Shown here piece by piece: positions 1 through 6,713 of a stretch of 63,133 nucleotides of DNA. This DNA comes from a virus. Position 1 is the stretch's first letter, and every line of letters starts with the position of its first letter. A model generated the notes under the pieces. It saw only the letters and a list, made by a program, of their open reading frames with translations, ran no database searches and was not told where the DNA came from. A program made the position numbers and the translations under genes. Where the stretch lies: IMG/VR virus record IMGVR_UViG_3300005534_000015, positions 1 through 63,133 of that record; one strand, 5' to 3'.

Positions 1-255
1 GACTTCGGGAACGCGGCCGTCGCCACCGTCCGTGCGACCGCCGATCTTGTTCATGGCGATTTGGCCCTCCATGGCCCGCGCCTTGTCTTTGCCTTTCTTG
101 GGTTTTGATCCGCCTTTGCGAATGCGGCCCGAGTAGGCAATCGGTTTGGCCTTGTCGTTTGCGACGTCGATGGCTGCTTCGGAGCGTGGAGATGCGCTGA
201 AACCGACGTCGCCGGCATCATCCTGAACGTAAAGGGAATCGTATGTGTGGCCCAT
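1..255 (-). CDS. Small basic protein with LYxQD-type N-terminus, 3' end cut by window edge
   Basis: The reading frame opens at an ATG at 255 and runs off the left edge, leaving 85 residues without a stop. The N-terminus has a Y-x-x-L-Y-x-Q-D pattern, followed by an acidic/Gly stretch and then a basic segment of the form R-I-R-K-G-G-S-K-P-K-K. The same two elements recur in the products at 1686-1937 and 5528-5782, and the N-terminal tag alone at 5784-6017, so this belongs to a paralogous family in this phage. Function is unknown. The basic tail suggests nucleic-acid or assembly contact, which is inference only. Confidence 0.7.
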   Translation of the reverse strand, partial: MGHTYDSLYVQDDAGDVGFSASPRSEAAIDVANDKAKPIAYSGRIRKGGSKPKKGKDKARAMEGQIAMNKIGGRTDGGDGRVPEV

Positions 256-259
256 TAGG

Positions 260-484
260 TCATCTCCGGTTGTCTAGGGCGAACTTCAGTTTGTTGGCCA
301 ATTCGTCGCGTTCGGCGGTTATCAGGCGCACAGCGTTCATTCCTGCTTCCACACAGTGGTTTGTCGCTGAAAACAGACAATTCGATGCGAGTTTGTAATC
401 TCCATCGTTTATCGCTTGGGCGGCTTCTCGAAGGGCCTGTGAAGCTCGGTAATGATATAGCTTCAACTTGTCGAGGTCAGTCAT
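260..484 (-). CDS. Hypothetical 74-residue helical protein
   Basis: Predicted product is mostly helical and charged, with no recognised domain. Its ATG overlaps the stop of the upstream gene in an ATGA arrangement at 481-484, which supports translational coupling in a minus-strand operon and fixes the start. A pattern of Ala, Leu and charged residues resembles small phage helical-bundle proteins. No function can be assigned. Confidence 0.7.
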   Translation of the reverse strand: MTDLDKLKLYHYRASQALREAAQAINDGDYKLASNCLFSATNHCVEAGMNAVRLITAERDELANKLKFALDNRR

Positions 485-693
485 CCAGTTCTCCCCGTAA
501 TCGCCCCGAACCAGTATGCTGCGGTCTCGCTGAAACTATCGGCCTGATCATCGTGACCTGCCTCCATTGCCGCATCGTGGCGCACTACTGCGGCCTCGAA
601 GAGGTGGATGGCGCTCTCGATCAGGCGGTCGATGCGGGCCTGCTCTTGTCTTTCTTTTTCTTCATCTTTCGGGACCTTGAGGCGGGTAAACAT
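481..693 (-). CDS. Hypothetical 70-residue protein
   Basis: A longer open frame extends upstream to 864, but the ATG at 693 is preceded by a good AGGAGA ribosome-binding site, so the shorter form was chosen. The product starts with a charged region rich in Lys and Glu, followed by a helical segment with an Ala/His-rich core. It overlaps the following gene by four bases (ATGA). No family is recognised. Confidence 0.65.
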   Translation of the reverse strand: MFTRLKVPKDEEKERQEQARIDRLIESAIHLFEAAVVRHDAAMEAGHDDQADSFSETAAYWFGAITGRTG

Positions 694-901
694 TGTCGTC
701 TCCTGGTAGAACAGAACGGATGGCGTCGCCGACGTCTTCCCAACCGGATCGCAGGGCTTCTTCGTTGTTTTGCTGGAGTATCTTCTCCAGACGGGATTGG
801 TGCAAGGCGCCGCCCAGATCAAGGACAGAGGCGACGCCGATCCAGAACGGATCGTCAAAACCACTCATGAGCCGGTTAAACCACCCAGATGATCGCTTCA
901 T
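662..901 (-). CDS. Hypothetical 79-residue protein
   Basis: The frame overlaps the start of the next gene by about 32 bases, more than its neighbours do, and no strong ribosome-binding site precedes either ATG (901 or 868). It is kept because it fills an otherwise empty stretch of a tightly packed operon and has a sensible composition: a hydrophobic segment followed by a Gln/Glu-rich helix. Function unknown. Confidence 0.5.
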   Translation of the reverse strand: MKRSSGWFNRLMSGFDDPFWIGVASVLDLGGALHQSRLEKILQQNNEEALRSGWEDVGDAIRSVLPGDDNVYPPQGPER

Positions 902-908
902 TGCGTGT

Positions 909-1109
909 CTAACGTTCTCGTAGGACCCTCACATCGAAGTGGTAATTCGGATCCTCGTTGAACGCCGCTAACTCTGCATCATAGATGGCGTACTCGGTGG
1001 TAGGGTCGGTGGTCCATGGGATCTGAACTTCAAAGAAGGTGATGGTCCGTGTCTCTTCGCGGGTGACGACGACGCCCGGTATCTTCTCTAGTCGTTCTCG
1101 CAGTGTCAT
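909..1109 (-). CDS. Hypothetical 66-residue protein
   Basis: The ATG at 1109 overlaps the stop of the upstream zinc-ribbon gene (ATGA at 1106-1109), which selects this start over an upstream in-frame ATG at 1319. The product begins with a short helix (T-L-R-E-R-L-E-K) followed by an alternating hydrophobic/polar region likely to form beta strands. No recognised domain. Position suggests cotranslation with the zinc-ribbon protein. Confidence 0.6.
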   Translation of the reverse strand: MTLRERLEKIPGVVVTREETRTITFFEVQIPWTTDPTTEYAIYDAELAAFNEDPNYHFDVRVLRER

Positions 1110-1474
1110 TGGATGTAACACGTTTCCATGCAAGATTCGCACCGATGTTGTGACCCCTGGTAATAGTCGCCCACACCTTCTTCGACGAGCAGGCCCTTCG
1201 CGCCGCAGTTCGGACAGAACAACTCCGTCGTCTCCCAAACAGGCTCGTAAGGGACGGTTGGTGTCTCCATCGCTTGCTGCAGCAGTTCGCTGCGGGTCAT
1301 GCCCGTTTTCTTCAACCATTCGGCGGTGATGGATCGGGAGAGAAGGCTCCAGATATCTTCGCGAGGGTGTTCGGCTGATTCGAAATGTTTGCTCGTTATA
1401 TCTTCTGAGATGGGCGCGGCACCAGGGACAAAGAAGATCGAAGGGTTTGGTTTGGTTGATTGGCTATCGTTCAT
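1106..1474 (-). CDS. Zinc-ribbon protein, function unknown
   Basis: The 122-residue product ends in a four-cysteine zinc ribbon: C-P-N-C-G about 85 residues in, then R-C-E-S-C near the C-terminus. The start at 1474 shares bases with the preceding stop (TAATG), which supports it over a longer frame reaching 1573. The N-terminal half is polar and carries a W-L-K-K type helix. Zinc ribbons of this kind are common in small phage proteins that bind nucleic acid or RNA polymerase, but nothing here shows a target. Confidence 0.65.
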   Translation of the reverse strand: MNDSQSTKPNPSIFFVPGAAPISEDITSKHFESAEHPREDIWSLLSRSITAEWLKKTGMTRSELLQQAMETPTVPYEPVWETTELFCPNCGAKGLLVEEGVGDYYQGSQHRCESCMETCYIQ

Positions 1475-1680
1475 TAGAAGGTCACGTTCCTTATGCGGCG
1501 AGCTTCTCGCTGCTCGATAGCTAACACTTCGGCACTGGTCAGCCGTCGCCATGGATCGAGCATCTGGTCGCAAACGTCGTCCGCTTCGTCGGTGTCGCCG
1601 CGCCCAGAAGCGATCAGATCATCGAGGCGTTGCAGTAACTTTTCAAAGAGAGCAGCGTCAGGGTTCACCGATTCTGTCAT
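1474..1680 (-). CDS. Hypothetical 68-residue acidic helical protein
   Basis: Short protein with an N-terminal helix, a Gly/Asp-rich turn and a C-terminal helix ending in basic residues. It follows the LYxQD-family gene by five bases and overlaps the next start (TAATG), so it lies inside the operon. No domain recognised. Confidence 0.6.
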   Translation of the reverse strand: MTESVNPDAALFEKLLQRLDDLIASGRGDTDEADDVCDQMLDPWRRLTSAEVLAIEQREARRIRNVTF

Positions 1681-1685
1681 TCTAC

Positions 1686-1937
1686 CTATCCCATCGCGCT
1701 CGGGTTGGAATACTCCGGGTCATCGGTCAGCGACCGAGGGCTTTTCGGCAGAACAGGCTTGCCGACTTTCGCTGGCTTGCTTCCGCCTTTCTTGATCTTC
1801 CCCTTATACTGAGGGGGCTTGCCTTTTGGCCCGGCCATGCCGATGGGTGTATTGTTGGTCGCGGAGATTGTCGTGTCATACTGGCCCCCGCTGCCGCTTG
1901 AGTCGATGTCTTGATACAGGTCTAAGAAGTCGCGCAT
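1686..1937 (-). CDS. Small basic protein of the LYxQD family
   Basis: The 83-residue product starts M-R-D-F-L-D-L-Y-Q-D and has a central basic element G-K-I-K-K-G-G-S-K, matching the order of elements in the products at 1-255 and 5528-5782. The rest is Ser/Pro/Gly-rich and probably disordered. A GGAGGGG ribosome-binding site sits directly before the ATG and a promoter-like sequence (TTGGAC, 18 bases, TACAAT) lies just upstream. Function unknown; a virion-internal or targeting role is one inference from the shared tag plus basic body. Confidence 0.7.
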   Translation of the reverse strand: MRDFLDLYQDIDSSGSGGQYDTTISATNNTPIGMAGPKGKPPQYKGKIKKGGSKPAKVGKPVLPKSPRSLTDDPEYSNPSAMG

Positions 1938-1956
1938 CGTCGTACCCCTCCAGCGT

Positions 1957-1986
1957 ATTGTACCGTGAAAATCGGGCTGGGTCCAA
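1957..1986 (-). promoter_or_regulatory. Sigma70-like promoter for the 1937-1 gene block
   Basis: On the minus strand TTGGAC and TACAAT are separated by 18 bases. The expected transcription start is near 1950, giving a leader of about 13 bases that begins at the ribosome-binding site of the gene starting at 1937. The TACAAT hexamer recurs at other gene starts in the window. Confidence 0.5.
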
Positions 1987-2061
1987 TCGGTATTAGAGTG
2001 TATGCTCGGTACAAATAGCTGTGGTACAGAGGAGGTGCCGGGAACTTCTTGGGTGAATGGT

Positions 2062-2221
2062 CGTCTGAGGATCAGGACCTTACCGGTGTCCGCGGGGTCG
2101 CAGCATCGAGGTTAGACCGGCTGGCGAGGGACGGGAGGGTGTCCAAGTCGCCCTCCCTCCCTCGCCCTGGTCCGCAAGAGCCTCAGACGAGCATCAGTGG
2201 ATCCCCCGACACCCGTCCCTC
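2062..2221. other. Structured intergenic region with competing hairpins
   Basis: No convincing gene lies in 1987-2336. Arms at 2062-2070 and 2181-2189 are perfect 9-base complements, extended inside by a GGACC/GGTCC pair (2075-2079 with 2169-2173). Within them 2123-2139 pairs with 2151-2166 over 16 bases with one bulge. A second arm at 2208-2221 can pair with the same 5' arm (from about 2126), so two structures exclude each other. The plus strand is G-rich here. It may be a noncoding RNA or a leader/attenuator of the minus-strand operon; direction is not decided by the sequence. Confidence 0.4.
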
Positions 2222-2336
2222 CTCCTGCAGACGGATGTCAGTTTACCAGGGGATGGACGTCGGGTCAATGCTTTTGACAAACCTAGCATCAAGGCCGCGC
2301 TTGACCGGCCCTTTTTGGGCAGAGACGGTACTTGAC

Positions 2337-2483
2337 CTACTCCTCGCCGCGGAACCAGCGGAACAGGAAGTGGTAAAGGCACCAGGTTACGGCGTTACTG
2401 ATACCCTCGAAGAAGCGGTCCACGCTCCAGAGCAACCCCGCCACGCCGCGTATCCAGAGGCGGATGAGAACGGCATAGATCAT
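2337..2483 (-). CDS. Small 48-residue membrane-associated protein
   Basis: An ATG at 2483 overlaps the TGA of the upstream gene (ATGA at 2480-2483) and opens a 48-codon frame ending at 2337. The product is hydrophobic and aromatic: it starts M-I-Y-A-V-L-I-R, has two hydrophobic stretches rich in Trp, Leu, Val and Phe, and ends in R-W-F-R-G-E-E. A membrane or membrane-peripheral location is likely. Start/stop coupling and composition support a real gene; function is unknown. Confidence 0.55.
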   Translation of the reverse strand: MIYAVLIRLWIRGVAGLLWSVDRFFEGISNAVTWCLYHFLFRWFRGEE

Positions 2484-2707
2484 GGCTGGTCTTCGGCCAC
2501 TCCAGAGGCAACGAGGCCGACGATTGCCAGTGCCTCAGCTAGGAAAAACGCGACTTGGAATTCAGTGTCGCCTCGCTCCAACCGTTGAACGACCCCCTTT
2601 AATGATAAGTAAAAGGCTTCTCGCTGCTCCTGAAGCATCCGTTCCAGCCTTTCCGTCAGGTCAAGCACCATACTCCCTTTGGGGGTGATTGTATAACAGG
2701 GTTTCAT
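2480..2707 (-). CDS. Hypothetical 75-residue protein
   Basis: Product has an N-terminal L-x-x-R-L-E-R-M helix with coiled-coil character and a hydrophobic C-terminal helix rich in Ala, Val, Phe and Leu that could insert in or lie on a membrane. It precedes the small membrane protein at 2337-2483 with a four-base overlap. No family recognised. Confidence 0.6.
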   Translation of the reverse strand: MKPCYTITPKGSMVLDLTERLERMLQEQREAFYLSLKGVVQRLERGDTEFQVAFFLAEALAIVGLVASGVAEDQP

Positions 2708-2720
2708 TTACTTAGTCCTC

Positions 2721-3323
2721 TTAAGGGGAAGGAGTGGCTGGGTTGGTTGGCGCGGCGGCAATAACTGGCCCGGCGCCGGAAGCGACGAGGACCCAGTTAT
2801 TGGCTGGCTGCGCGTAGAGCTGGAAGAAGGCGGGGCCAGAGCCGACGACGGCGGCGGGGACGATAATGGTGACAGCCGTGTTGGTCCAGCTCTTCACGAC
2901 GGCGACGACCCCATTCACCTGAACCCGGTTGCCGCCGACTGCAGGAGTGCCAAAGCCGGCCCCTACGATGACCAGGGTGTCGCCGGGAGACACCTGCGCG
3001 AGGGGTTGGCCCGCAGGCGTCTGGAAGCCCGTGATTGAGGTCGTGGGGGCGCTTGGTGGGGTTACTGGCGGCGTGACCGGAGGAGTTGGGGTAGGAGTGG
3101 GAAGCGGCGTGACGGCCGGCGACGTCCCTGACACTTGAACGTAGGTGAGGGTCCAGGTGTCGGTTCGGGTCTGGTTCCACTTGACCCCGTTGGCGTCGGT
3201 GAAGAGAACGGTGGTCGTCGTCGTGCCTTGCTGGTTGCAGGCCCCGGCAGGGGTGGACTGTGCGAACGAATGGGCGGGAAACAACAACGATACGGTGAGA
3301 AGGCAGATAAGAAGAAGCTTCAT
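2721..3323 (-). CDS. Secreted IPT/TIG-domain protein with Pro/Thr linker
   Basis: The 200-residue product has a clear signal peptide (residues 1-21: K at position 2-3, Leu/Ile core, A-H-S-F-A cleavage region), a Thr-rich segment, a linker at about 71-95 made of T-P repeats, and one Ig-like IPT/TIG domain at about 97-190 (I-T-G-F, G-D-T-L-V-I-V-G-A-G-F-G and V-x-V-N-G-V signatures). It should leave the cytoplasm. Secreted single-TIG proteins are unusual in an early-type phage operon; a cell-surface role such as superinfection exclusion is inference. Four-base overlap with the upstream gene. Confidence 0.7.
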   Translation of the reverse strand: MKLLLICLLTVSLLFPAHSFAQSTPAGACNQQGTTTTTVLFTDANGVKWNQTRTDTWTLTYVQVSGTSPAVTPLPTPTPTPPVTPPVTPPSAPTTSITGFQTPAGQPLAQVSPGDTLVIVGAGFGTPAVGGNRVQVNGVVAVVKSWTNTAVTIIVPAAVVGSGPAFFQLYAQPANNWVLVASGAGPVIAAAPTNPATPSP

Positions 3324-3763
3324 TGGTTTCCTTTGGCATCACATCTAATCGGATACACTTGCCAGAGACAGGCATGACAACCCGGTCGTCCGTCGGCGTT
3401 CGCGGGTCCGAGGGTTCCGAACTTGCCGCACTTCGGGCATGGAGTGCCGCGCAGATCGTGCTCGGTCCCGTCCTTGAGCAGCCAGAGGGGCTGTGGGCGT
3501 ACCGAGACGACGGATGCGGTCTTGTTTGGATCGGCGGGGATATCGACCTTCTGGGTCGGGATGCCGCCTAAATTCGAAAACACAAGAGAAGAGGGATTGG
3601 GTGGTTCAGTGATCGCGGGCAATTGAGCGATCTTGCCTCGCATTTCCGACACAATGGTTCTGCAGTCGGAACATACGTTGAAGCGATATCCTCCAAAGTG
3701 CGTCTTTCCGCAAGCATAAACATTGGGCCGCTCACAGAGTTCGCAGAAAACGGCAGAAATCAT
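3320..3763 (-). CDS. Double zinc-binding protein
   Basis: The 147-residue product carries an N-terminal C-E-L-C ... C-S-D-C pair (residues 7-34) and a C-terminal C-P-K-C-G ... C-H-A-C ribbon, joined by a Pro-rich linker. Both ends look like treble-clef or zinc-ribbon folds. It overlaps the secreted TIG gene downstream by four bases and the phosphoribosyltransferase upstream by one base. Role unknown; nucleic-acid binding is the usual inference. Confidence 0.6.
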   Translation of the reverse strand: MISAVFCELCERPNVYACGKTHFGGYRFNVCSDCRTIVSEMRGKIAQLPAITEPPNPSSLVFSNLGGIPTQKVDIPADPNKTASVVSVRPQPLWLLKDGTEHDLRGTPCPKCGKFGTLGPANADGRPGCHACLWQVYPIRCDAKGNQ

Positions 3764-4131
3764 CAGGGCTCCTCCATTGTGAAGAGGGATTTAATCCAGG
3801 GTTGCGTGATGGGGCGACGAGCAAATAGAACGTAACCGCGCGCCGGGCGATGTCTCCGCAGGGTTTCCATCGATGCACCCGTTGTGTACACATCATCAAT
3901 GATGAGTAATCCGTCCTCATCTCTTCCGGTGGCCCCTGAATGCAGTATATCCGCCAGTATAATGCCGCCCTTCGGGACGCCTTCTACGAAACCATAAGGT
4001 TCGGTTCGGCGCTTGATCTCAACAGCGAGGGCACACAAATCGTAGAACGACAGGTAATCACAATCAATCTTGAAGCAGGAGATTTCGCCCGAATGAAGTT
4101 TGAAACTACCGGTGTTGAATAATCCCATCAT
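3763..4131 (-). CDS. Short orotate-phosphoribosyltransferase-like protein
   Basis: The 122-residue product carries the PRPP-binding signature of type I phosphoribosyltransferases at residues 75-87 (L-L-I-I-D-D-V-Y-T-T-G-A-S) and an N-terminal F-N-T-G-S-F-K-L-H-S-G segment typical of PyrE. A second conserved loop (G-V-P-K-G-G) is at 51-56. PyrE enzymes usually have about 180-210 residues, so this is a compact or trimmed version. It could act in nucleotide salvage or orotate use, or bind PRPP without catalysis. It sits between a DUF4177-like gene and a zinc protein in the same operon. Confidence 0.7.
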   Translation of the reverse strand: MMGLFNTGSFKLHSGEISCFKIDCDYLSFYDLCALAVEIKRRTEPYGFVEGVPKGGIILADILHSGATGRDEDGLLIIDDVYTTGASMETLRRHRPARGYVLFARRPITQPWIKSLFTMEEP

Positions 4132-4418
4132 TTTCCCTTTGGGGGTCGTCCCCGGCGCGGCTTGGTTGGCGCTTCATCGCTGCAGCCATCGCCGATAACC
4201 ACGACCTGTCTAATCGGCGTTGGCAACAATCGTTTGAATGCCATGCAGGAGATGTTGTTGATGCCATTGGCATTGACCATCTCCCAGCCTTCTCGGCCCA
4301 ACTCGTTGAGGATGGCTGACAATTCATATTCGCTTCCAAGATTGGGTGCGCCGCCATCGGCCATCCATTGTCCATGATAGCTGGAGTATCGGACGATGAG
4401 GTATTCCCATTTTTGCAA
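4128..4418 (-). CDS. DUF4177-like small protein with basic tail
   Basis: The start has the W-E-Y-L-I-V strand and the centre the L-N-E-L-G-x-E-G-W-E-M-V motif of the DUF4177 family, a small alpha/beta fold of unknown function seen in many bacteria and phages. A C-terminal extension ends in P-R-R-G-R-P-P-K-G-K, which resembles an AT-hook and could bind DNA. It overlaps the phosphoribosyltransferase start by four bases (ATGA). Confidence 0.65.
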   Translation of the reverse strand: MQKWEYLIVRYSSYHGQWMADGGAPNLGSEYELSAILNELGREGWEMVNANGINNISCMAFKRLLPTPIRQVVVIGDGCSDEAPTKPRRGRPPKGK

Positions 4419-4440
4419 GGGTAATTCTCCGTAAACGCGG

Positions 4441-4467
4441 AAATGACCGGCAGGGAGCCGGTCATTT
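4441..4467. terminator. Perfect 11-bp hairpin, possible weak terminator
   Basis: Arms 4441-4451 and 4457-4467 are perfect complements with a five-base loop. The hairpin lies between the minus-strand genes 4501-4716 and 4128-4418. No run of T follows on either strand, so termination would be weak; it may instead be an mRNA-processing or stability element. Confidence 0.4.
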
Positions 4468-4500
4468 GCAGTTTACCCGAGGGTGGAGGCGTTCGTCAAA

Positions 4501-4716
4501 CTATGTGGTGGCTTGCGTGAGCAGTCGACCGGGTGGAATATTGTCGACGCGCTCGTTCTCCAGGACTTGATAGCTGTCAATGACGCTGGAGTGGGTTTCA
4601 CAGCTCTGGTTCCACTGGCGCTGCTGCTCTTCGAGGGCAGTGCGGTCGGGATGGACGATGCGGCCGACCTTGCGGGAACCGCGATACATGATCAGGACGA
4701 ATTCTGTCTTCTTCAT
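4501..4716 (-). CDS. Hypothetical 71-residue protein
   Basis: A small protein starting with a hydrophobic strand (T-E-F-V-L-I-M-Y-R-G) followed by a helix rich in Gln and Glu. The start overlaps the end of the GIY-YIG gene (ATGA at 4713-4716). No domain recognised. Confidence 0.6.
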   Translation of the reverse strand: MKKTEFVLIMYRGSRKVGRIVHPDRTALEEQQRQWNQSCETHSSVIDSYQVLENERVDNIPPGRLLTQATT

Positions 4717-5531
4717 GGGGTATATATTTCTTTCTCTTCGTTATCGACCCACTTCCAAGTGCGTCGGTTAACAACATTGCTTATTGCCCGCTGGTGTACT
4801 CTCATTTCTGCTGCGAATTGTCGCTGGGATACTATTCCGATAGGATATATTTCTCTGATTAAACGCACTTGTCCACGGGTAAGTTTGGAACAATGTTGTT
4901 GTTCTCCCTTGATAATTGCCCTTTTGGAACGTAGTTCAGGGGATGCCCATGCTGCTTTCGAAGCTTCGGATAGTTTTCTTCTGGTTTCCGGGGAAGACAG
5001 ACCTGCTTTAGCTGCCAACGACATTTTAGCTCTTGTTTCGGGAGATGATTTGGCTTTCTTTAGGATGTCGGACATTTTTGTCCTGTACTCGGTTGACGAT
5101 TGTACCGACGTAGATACTAACGACATCTTTTCTTTGAAAGCCTGGGTTTTGTATACGCAATCAGAGGACTCCAAATATCTCTTTCTTGCTTGTGATAGTT
5201 TGTTTCTGAGTTCCAAATTCGGATTGGCTATACCTTCGCCACCGTCAGTGGCGTTGGTTAATGGCGCTCCGCAGGCGCGGTAAAGCGCAATCCATTCTGA
5301 TTCACACTGATCGGTCCCAGAACCCAGAATCACTAGGGTCGGCTCAATTCCGTCGGCAAGTAGGCTTCGGATCCATTTTGCTTTGTAACTTTTTCCTTTC
5401 GTTTTGGCGTCTTGAAGGTGAGCTTTATATCGCGCACTTTCTGTTTTAGTAGTCCTGCCTATATAACGAACGGACAGGACTTCATCGGATATGCGCGGAT
5501 CAGCAAGAGCATAATGATTCCACAGCGTCAT
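4713..5531 (-). CDS. GIY-YIG homing endonuclease with NUMOD3 repeats
   Basis: The 272-residue product has a divergent GIY-YIG nuclease domain in about residues 15-100 (V-R-Y-I-G-R core at 21-26, catalytic-type Glu in C-E-S-E-W-I, closing N-A-T-D-G-G-E-G). It is followed by several NUMOD3 DNA-binding repeats of the form S-S-P-E-T-R-x-K-M/L-S and a C-terminal helix-turn-helix. This is the standard modular layout of freestanding phage homing endonucleases. It lies on the same strand as its neighbours and overlaps both by four bases, so it is well adapted to the operon. The gene is more AT-rich than its surroundings. Confidence 0.9.
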   Translation of the reverse strand: MTLWNHYALADPRISDEVLSVRYIGRTTKTESARYKAHLQDAKTKGKSYKAKWIRSLLADGIEPTLVILGSGTDQCESEWIALYRACGAPLTNATDGGEGIANPNLELRNKLSQARKRYLESSDCVYKTQAFKEKMSLVSTSVQSSTEYRTKMSDILKKAKSSPETRAKMSLAAKAGLSSPETRRKLSEASKAAWASPELRSKRAIIKGEQQHCSKLTRGQVRLIREIYPIGIVSQRQFAAEMRVHQRAISNVVNRRTWKWVDNEEKEIYTP

Positions 5532-5782
5532 TTGTAAGAGTCGAATCCTGGATGTGCCTTGTGGGCATCAGCGGGGTCCATGCGGTCGTCTGGACCGGCG
5601 GTTGTCGTTCCTTCCTTCGTCTTCTTGGTGCCGCCCTTGCCGATCTTATCTTTGAAGGGGGCCTTCAAGTTCTGTTTGGGCTTCTTCGGCTTACCGACCT
5701 TATCGTCCCCAGCAGGGAACTTGTCGAGCGTTTCCTTGCTCATCCCCTCATCCTGGGTGTATAGATCGAGGTACGTTGCCAT
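5528..5782 (-). CDS. Small basic protein of the LYxQD family
   Basis: Start chosen at 5782 because M-A-T-Y-L-D-L-Y-T-Q-D matches the N-termini of three other window products; the longer frame reaching 5974 overlaps the adjacent paralogue. The 84-residue product is Lys-rich with the element K-I-G-K-G-G-T-K and no hydrophobic core, so it is probably disordered. Together with the gene at 5784-6017 it forms a tandem pair with one base between them. Confidence 0.7.
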   Translation of the reverse strand: MATYLDLYTQDEGMSKETLDKFPAGDDKVGKPKKPKQNLKAPFKDKIGKGGTKKTKEGTTTAGPDDRMDPADAHKAHPGFDSYK

Positions 5783-5783
5783 T

Positions 5784-6017
5784 TTAGGTCTCCTGTTTGG
5801 GCGGCGTTCCGGCCATCGACAGAGGATGGGACACGCCGTCGACGGATGGCTTACCGCTGGGTGACGGCGAAGTGCGAGTAAGGCGCTTCTTCTTTTTGCG
5901 CGAGGCAGCCGACGAGACGCTGGCCCGCTCTGCAGGTGACATCCCCAGGCCGCCATTCCCCACCGTAGTTGCATCGGCTGCGCCTGCGTCCTGATCGTAA
6001 AGTTCGAGGTAGTTCAT
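5784..6017 (-). CDS. Small basic protein of the LYxQD family
   Basis: The 77-residue product begins M-N-Y-L-E-L-Y-D-Q-D, then Ala/Gly-rich sequence, a strongly basic patch (S-R-K-K-K-K-R-L) near the middle and a Ser/Pro/Gly tail. It shares the N-terminal tag with the products at 1-255, 1686-1937 and 5528-5782 but its body differs. Function unknown. Confidence 0.7.
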   Translation of the reverse strand: MNYLELYDQDAGAADATTVGNGGLGMSPAERASVSSAASRKKKKRLTRTSPSPSGKPSVDGVSHPLSMAGTPPKQET

Positions 6018-6045
6018 GGGTTGCCTCCTCCTTTATGGTACCCGA

Positions 6046-6519
6046 TTAATCAGGAACGTCGTCAATCGGGGTTTCAGGAGGACCTAGCCAACTGTATTTG
6101 GCCCGCTGTTCTCGCTCGTAGGCGCGACCTTTGTTCATGTCGTCGTAACTGTACTTGACGTGGGGCAGGTATTTACGGGCGCATTCTTGGGCCTCGTCGC
6201 GCTCATTTTGCAGTTTCTCAGAAACGACGCAATGATCTTCGTAGGACACCCATTCGCCGCGGTTAGCCAAGGCTTTGCGGAGGGTGTTTACCTCCGCCTG
6301 CAGTTCGAGGATGGTCTTCAGGCGGTCGCTGGCTGATTTGTAAACACAGTCGAACTCCTTCTTCTGTTCCTCCAGTTCGTCCCGGTAATCTTCCGCTTCG
6401 CGCTGCGCCTTATCCCGTTCCTCGATAATCTTCATCGAGCACCAATGGCAATGGCAAATCGTTTGATTGCAGAGGCGGCAGCCATTGTGGGTCATTTCTC
6501 GATTGTCTACTCCTGGCAT
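6046..6519 (-). CDS. Coiled-coil protein with N-terminal Cys/His cluster
   Basis: Residues about 14-27 hold a dense C-x2-C / C-x-C-x2-C cluster that could bind zinc. The rest (about 28-120) is a long charged coiled coil, with a Tyr-rich C-terminal part. The start at 6519 is preceded by GAGGAAG and overlaps the upstream gene end by 13 bases; an internal ATG at 6495 is the alternative. No family recognised; an oligomeric scaffold or adaptor is possible. Confidence 0.6.
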   Translation of the reverse strand: MPGVDNREMTHNGCRLCNQTICHCHWCSMKIIEERDKAQREAEDYRDELEEQKKEFDCVYKSASDRLKTILELQAEVNTLRKALANRGEWVSYEDHCVVSEKLQNERDEAQECARKYLPHVKYSYDDMNKGRAYEREQRAKYSWLGPPETPIDDVPD

Positions 6520-6713
6520 TGATCTTCCTCGGCCCGCACAAGGGCGTAGTATCGTTTCAAGCAGCCGGCGAAGAACTCTCGCGCGATCTCTTTGATCTCG
6601 TTGGCGAGGGTCGCGGCTTGCTTCGGGTCGGTTTGTTCGGCGAGAATCGTGTCGATGTTGGCGTTCGCTTCAGAAATGAGTTCGTTCAACTGTTGAGATG
6701 CGGGTTCATTCAT
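6507..6713 (-). CDS. Hypothetical 68-residue helical protein
   Basis: Entirely helical by composition, with an N-terminal Gln/Glu/Asn-rich half and a C-terminal aromatic/basic helix. It lies in the same operon as the coiled-coil protein that follows. No recognised domain. Confidence 0.6.
   Translation of the reverse strand: MNEPASQQLNELISEANANIDTILAEQTDPKQAATLANEIKEIAREFFAGCLKRYYALVRAEEDQCQE

Noticed and set aside
2049-2588. 179-codon plus-strand frame over the structured intergenic region
   Set aside because: Overlaps two coupled minus-strand genes and has a low-complexity product; its TTG start has only a distant GAGGAGG.
4483-5283. 266-codon plus-strand frame opposite the GIY-YIG gene
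   Set aside because: The minus-strand product has nuclease and NUMOD3 motifs; the plus frame has none.
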